DNA of 64,000 nt from Nonomuraea endophytica (lineage in GTDB: Bacteria; Actinomycetota; Actinomycetes; Streptosporangiales; Streptosporangiaceae). Below are positions 60,480 to 64,000 of this stretch, one piece after another. Each line of letters starts with the position of its first letter. The first letter of the stretch is position 1. The position numbers and the translations under genes are program-made. Under the pieces are notes generated by a model. That model searched no databases, had not been told where the DNA came from, and saw only the letters and a program-made list of their open reading frames with translations. The stretch covers positions 117,245-181,244 of the forward strand of contig NZ_JACHIN010000002.1 of the NCBI RefSeq assembly GCF_014203235.1. The letters run 5' to 3'.

Positions 60480-61073
60480 CTATGCGGCGTTTCCGGTGGT
60501 GAAGGCGCCCAGCAGGGTCTCCCTGATGACCCGTGAGGCGTCGCCCGGGTCCAGTCGCCCGGCCGCGATCTCGTCGGCGGCGCCGTGCATGACCAGGTGG
60601 GTGACCGTCAGCAGCCAGCTCACCGGCAGATCGGCGCGGAACACCCCCTCCCGCTGCCCCCGCCCGAGCAGCTCGCGTACCCGAGCTTCTGACCTCACGT
60701 GCAGCTCGCGAATCCGGGCAGGCGCCAGCTCCTTCTGCGCCGCGACCAGCAGCGCACGCGAGTCGTCCACGAGCTGCCAGCTGCTCTCGACGAGCTGGAC
60801 CAGCGCGGCCCGCGGATCACCCTCCGGCTCCAGCGCCCCCAGCGTCTGTTCCCCTCGCTCCAGCGCGTGGGTCAGAGCGGCCTCCAGCAGCTCGGCCCGC
60901 GTGGGGAAGTGCCCGTAGAGGGTCATCCTGCCCACCCGCGCCGCCGCCGCGATGTCGATCATCGACGCCTCGGGCGTACGGCGCAGCGTCTCGATGGTGG
61001 CGGCCACGATCGCGGCGCGGTTGCGTCGGGCGTCGGCGCGGAGGCCGCCTTTGGGGCGCTCTTCTACGGCCAT
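60480..61073 (-). CDS. TetR-family regulator of the adjacent efflux gene
   Basis: 197 residues from ATG 61073. Helix-turn-helix IAAAARVGRMTLYGHFPTRA; C-terminal domain with ESSWQLVDDSRALLVAAQKE and LLTVTHLVMHGAADEI. Divergent from an MFS efflux gene with a 101-bp shared gap, so it most likely represses that pump until a substrate binds. Confidence 0.87.
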   Translation of the reverse strand: MAVEERPKGGLRADARRNRAAIVAATIETLRRTPEASMIDIAAAARVGRMTLYGHFPTRAELLEAALTHALERGEQTLGALEPEGDPRAALVQLVESSWQLVDDSRALLVAAQKELAPARIRELHVRSEARVRELLGRGQREGVFRADLPVSWLLTVTHLVMHGAADEIAAGRLDPGDASRVIRETLLGAFTTGNAA

Positions 61074-61128
61074 GTCCCCAACTCCAGGAATTCGTAGTGC
61101 TGCATACGAGTTATGCTACCGTGCCGAC

Positions 61129-61147
61129 GATACCTCAAGGGGGTATC
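61129..61147. promoter_or_regulatory. Candidate TetR operator
   Basis: GATACC-TCAAGGG-GGTATC, perfect 6-bp arms, in the TetR/MFS intergenic gap 27 nt before the MFS GTG. A second, weaker dyad GCAT-N7-ATGC lies at about 61102-61116. Confidence 0.5.
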
Positions 61148-61174
61148 CCACTCCGACAATGAAGGGACGTCCCT

Positions 61175-62698
61175 GTGTCCACGCAGACGCCCGCCGGCCA
61201 ACGCGCCGGCCTCAGGCAGTGGCTCGGCCTGGTGGTACTGGTCCTGCCGGCCATGTTGCTGTTCATGATGCTCACGATCTTGTTCCTGGCGATCCCGCAT
61301 ATGGCCGCGGACCTACGGCCGAGCAGCACCCAGACGCTGTGGATCATCGACATCTACGGATTCCTGATGGCCGGACTGCTGATCACCATGGGCACCCTGG
61401 GCGACCGCATCGGCCACCGACGACTGCTCATGGCAGGCGCGGCGGTGTTCGCCGTCGTCTCCCTGATCGCCGCCAACACCTCCGACCCGGCCATGATGAT
61501 CGTGTGGCGAGCCGTACTCGGAATCGCCGCGGCCACCCAGATGCCCGCCACCCTGGGCCTGGTCTTCGCCACCTTCGCCGACGCCCGCCAGCGCGCCATC
61601 GCCGTGGGCATCTGGTCCGGCGCCATCTCGGTCGGCACCGGCCTGGGACCCGTACTCGGCGGCGTGCTCCTGGAAGCCTTCTCCTGGCGGGCCGTCTTCC
61701 TGATCGCCGTACCGATCATGGCGGTCGTAGCGATCGGCGCCCTCCTCCTGCCCGACCACCGCAACCCCGCCGCCGGCCGCATCGACCTGGCCAGCGTGGC
61801 ACTATCACTGGCGACCCTGCTCCCGATCGTCTACGGCGTGAAGGAACTCCCCAAGAACGCGCCCCTCGCACTGACAGCCATCGCGATCGGAGCGGCTTTC
61901 GGCACCTGGTTCGTACGCCGCCAGCTACGCCTGCACGAACCCCTCCTGGACATTCGCCTGTTCGGCAACCGCACCATCGCCGGCGCCTTGGGCGTCTTCC
62001 TCCTGGCCGCGACCGCACTGGGCGGCGTGTACCTGCTGTTCACCCAATACCTCCAGCTAGTAGAGGGCCTCTCCCCCCTGCGGGCGGGCCTGTGGGTACT
62101 CCCGGGCGCGGCTCTACTGGTGATCGTCTCCACCCTCACCCCTGCCCTGGTACGGCGGGTGCCCCCCGGCCACCTGATCGCGGCAGGCCTGACCACCCAG
62201 GTCATCGGCTACGTCATGCTCACCCAGGTCAACGCGGTAGGCGGCCTGCCGCTACTGGCAGCCGGCTTCTTCATCCTCTACCCCGCGGTCGCTCCGTCCA
62301 TGGCCCTGACCACCAACCTGGTCGTCGCCTCCGTGCCCCCGCACAAGGCAGGCGCCGCCTCCGGACTCGCCACCACCTGCAGCGACCTGGGCATCTCCCT
62401 GGGCATCGCCGTCATCGGCAGCATCGCCGCCGCCATCTACCGAACCGACATCGCCACCACCCTGCCCACAGGGCTCCCCGAAAGGACAGCAGCCGCCGCC
62501 CGCGAAAGCCTCGACAGCGCCGTCCCCGCCGCCAAAACCCTGTCCCCCGAGCTGAGCACCGCACTCCTGACACCAGCCCGCGAAGCGTTCACCAGCGGCC
62601 TGAACACGGCAGCCGTCATCGCCACAGTCATCGCGGCAAGCGCCGCAATCCTGGCAGTCGCAACCCTGCGCCACATCCCCAGAACCCCCGCCAACTAA
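61175..62698 (+). CDS. MFS drug efflux transporter (DHA2, 14-helix)
   Basis: 507 residues from GTG 61175. Membrane segments start with WLGLVVLVLPAMLLFMMLTI. Motif A is GTLGDRIGHRRLL; a motif-C-like GTGLGPVLGGVLLEAFSWR follows in helix 5. Length and about 14 hydrophobic stretches match EmrB/QacA-type proton-coupled exporters. Paired with a divergent TetR repressor. It could export an antibiotic or a toxic cation. Confidence 0.87.
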   Translation: MSTQTPAGQRAGLRQWLGLVVLVLPAMLLFMMLTILFLAIPHMAADLRPSSTQTLWIIDIYGFLMAGLLITMGTLGDRIGHRRLLMAGAAVFAVVSLIAANTSDPAMMIVWRAVLGIAAATQMPATLGLVFATFADARQRAIAVGIWSGAISVGTGLGPVLGGVLLEAFSWRAVFLIAVPIMAVVAIGALLLPDHRNPAAGRIDLASVALSLATLLPIVYGVKELPKNAPLALTAIAIGAAFGTWFVRRQLRLHEPLLDIRLFGNRTIAGALGVFLLAATALGGVYLLFTQYLQLVEGLSPLRAGLWVLPGAALLVIVSTLTPALVRRVPPGHLIAAGLTTQVIGYVMLTQVNAVGGLPLLAAGFFILYPAVAPSMALTTNLVVASVPPHKAGAASGLATTCSDLGISLGIAVIGSIAAAIYRTDIATTLPTGLPERTAAAARESLDSAVPAAKTLSPELSTALLTPAREAFTSGLNTAAVIATVIAASAAILAVATLRHIPRTPAN

Positions 62699-62757
62699 CC
62701 CCATCAGACCGCCCGGCCGTACAGGAAGCACGCGATCAAGCAGAAGACCGCTCCACC

Positions 62758-63218
62758 GAGGCGATCTTGCGCCGGTTCACCGAGTCGGCCTCCCACCCCA
62801 CCTACCAGGCAATGCTGGAGGTCGGCCGCGCCCAGAAAACGATCTTTGTGGCACGTTACCTACGGCTGCGTGAGCCGCAGCGGGAGATCCACGAGGACCT
62901 GAACGTGGTGGAGTCCTTTACGGTGATCTTCTCCGGCAAGGGCGCTGACATCGCCACCAACCGGCGCGAGGAGTTGGAGATGACCGTCTTGTGCCTGCGC
63001 ATCCCGCAGGCGGCGCTGGTCTACATCAACACCCTGATGCTCCAGGACGTCCTGGCCGAAGCCGCCTGGGCCGACAAGCTCACCACCGAGGCCTGACCCC
63101 GCTGTTTTGGCAACATGTCCTGCCGTACGGCGAGGTGCGCCCGGATGTGGCCAAGCGGCTGGCGCTGGGCAGCGCGGCCCCGCCGCCCGCTGCGGACTCG
63201 CGCGAGCCCGAGGAGTAG
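62758..63218 (+). pseudogene. Tn3-family transposase, C-terminal fragment with frameshift
   Basis: ILRRFTESASHPTYQAMLEV, AQKTIFVARYLRLREPQREI, DIATNRREELEMTVLCLRIP and LMLQDVLAEAAWADKLT, then a frame change at about 63095 and LTPLFWQHVLPYGEVRPDVA to TAG 63218. This is the C-terminal end of Tn3 TnpA. A few residues (the WNRANS-like stretch) are deleted after NVVES. It lies opposite in strand to the N-terminal fragment at 53061-53255. Confidence 0.82.
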
Positions 63219-63478
63219 GCAACCACCAGGAGAGGAGGAGGGGTGTAAACCCTGGCCTCGCGCAAGGGAACGGCCAGTGGCGCATCCGGTGAGACTGCCG
63301 GGTTACGCCATTGACCGTTCGGGCATCGTCCACGGGCTTTGCTCTGTCCAGCGGCACGGTCGTGGTCCGAGCGCCAGCCCTTAGGAGGCGGGTCTGATGC
63401 GTGAATACTGGGCCTGGAACCGGTCGGCGGCGATGCCGGTTTCCGTGATGCGTCCGGCCAGGCGCATCGCCGGCGACC

Positions 63479-63982
63479 CTAGGCCGCCACCCGCTCGCGG
63501 ATCTCATGGACCGGCGCCTGGCGCTCGTACGCCGGAATCAGGCGGGCGCCCAACGCCCGGGCGCCGATCACCATGGCGGCGGCGGCCAGGACGATGTCCT
63601 TGAAGATGTACTGCGCCTCCAGCGTCGGCGCGCCGGGGAACAGGTCCGTGAAGAACAGGACGTACGGTGCGAAGAACCCGGCCATCGCACCGGTCATCAC
63701 GACCAGCCCGGTCTTCAGCAGCTTGCCGGTGACCAGCGTGAGACCGATGAAGACCTCCATGCTGGCGATCACGAACTGTGCCGCGTAGCCCGACACCGTT
63801 CCCAGGGACAGCTTCTCCAGTGTGGCCACCGACAAGGCCTCCGCCGGACTGACTCCTGGGAAGTACTTGAGCGTCCCGAAGGCCACGAAGACCAGGCCGA
63901 GGCTGACGCGCAGCACGTCGATGCTGTGGCGGGACAGCCAGCCGGTCAGTTTGACGATCATGTTCTCGATGGTTCCGGTCAT
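63479..63982 (-). CDS. DoxX-family membrane protein
   Basis: 167 residues from ATG 63982, preceded by AGGAGTG. Four hydrophobic segments: VLRVSLGLVFVAFGTLKYF, FVIASMEVFIGLTLVTG, LVVMTGAMAGFFAPYVLF, IFKDIVLAAAAMVIGARALG. It matches DoxX/DoxD-like small membrane proteins, some of which associate with redox proteins. The specific role is unknown. The 260 bp downstream (63219-63478) hold no recognised gene. Confidence 0.78.
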   Translation of the reverse strand: MTGTIENMIVKLTGWLSRHSIDVLRVSLGLVFVAFGTLKYFPGVSPAEALSVATLEKLSLGTVSGYAAQFVIASMEVFIGLTLVTGKLLKTGLVVMTGAMAGFFAPYVLFFTDLFPGAPTLEAQYIFKDIVLAAAAMVIGARALGARLIPAYERQAPVHEIRERVAA

Positions 63983-64000
63983 TTCGCACTCCTGGGTGGA

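Noticed and set aside
45397..62698. Reading the cat, MFS and monooxygenase genes as one resistance island
   Set aside because: They are separated by unrelated IS fragments and decayed genes, with no shared promoter, integron or boundary repeat.
26185..64000. Second copy of the tRNA-Arg 3' end as attR
   Set aside because: No repeat of the T-arm/acceptor sequence was found by eye, so the right boundary of the element cannot be set.

Overview
The window is high-GC actinomycete chromosome. Frequent GTG starts, ATGA-coupled operons, an eukaryote-like Ser/Thr kinase, PucR, PadR and DUF6504 genes, and actinomycete IS families suggest a Nonomuraea/Streptosporangiaceae-type genome; this is inference, since no rRNA or marker gene is present.

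Region 1 (1-26.2 kb) is ordinary, tightly packed chromosome. It holds the N-terminal part of a DnaE2-type polymerase with its DUF6504 partner, and a GntR regulator divergent from an ABC importer operon (binding protein, two permeases, a 23-codon coupling ORF, ATPase, HAD phosphatase). Next come a Ser/Thr kinase with an extracellular sensor, a quinone oxidoreductase, an SDR/TetR pair around a perfect 20-bp operator, an orphan sensor kinase, LysE, an ABC exporter-PucR operon, and lipid, DNA-repair and cobalamin genes (cobQ, cobD). The region ends with a ZIP transporter and tRNA-Arg(TCT).

Region 2 (26.2-32.7 kb) looks like a decayed integrative element that used the tRNA-Arg 3' end. The integrase has lost its N-terminus and its HxxR arginine (now Trp). 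An RsbW-like gene is frameshifted, a small membrane-protein gene has GTA where a start is expected, and a third gene carries an in-frame amber codon. About 1.26 kb of non-coding DNA holds at least six long GC-rich hairpins. A secreted triple-repeat protein with a strong terminator follows.

Region 3 (32.7-42.5 kb) is a redox/electrophile-detoxification island: two quinone oxidoreductases, an Old Yellow Enzyme, a TetR regulator, an aldo/keto reductase and the remains of a DJ-1/PfpI gene and an aldehyde dehydrogenase. Three promoter regions carry paired copies of the same 20-bp palindrome at 29-30 bp spacing. I read this as a NemR-like local regulon and consider it the most interesting system here.

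Region 4 (42.5-64 kb) is a mobile-element graveyard with cargo. It has IS3, IS110 (with a possible bridge-RNA end), rve-type, IS30, IS256, IS21 and Tn3 fragments. Among them sit a chloramphenicol acetyltransferase inside ~93-bp inverted repeats, an NB-ARC/TPR ATPase plus a decayed second copy, secreted lectin-like proteins, a PadR-monooxygenase operon beside a truncated terpene-synthase-like gene, a sulfotransferase, a TetR/MFS efflux pair and a DoxX protein.
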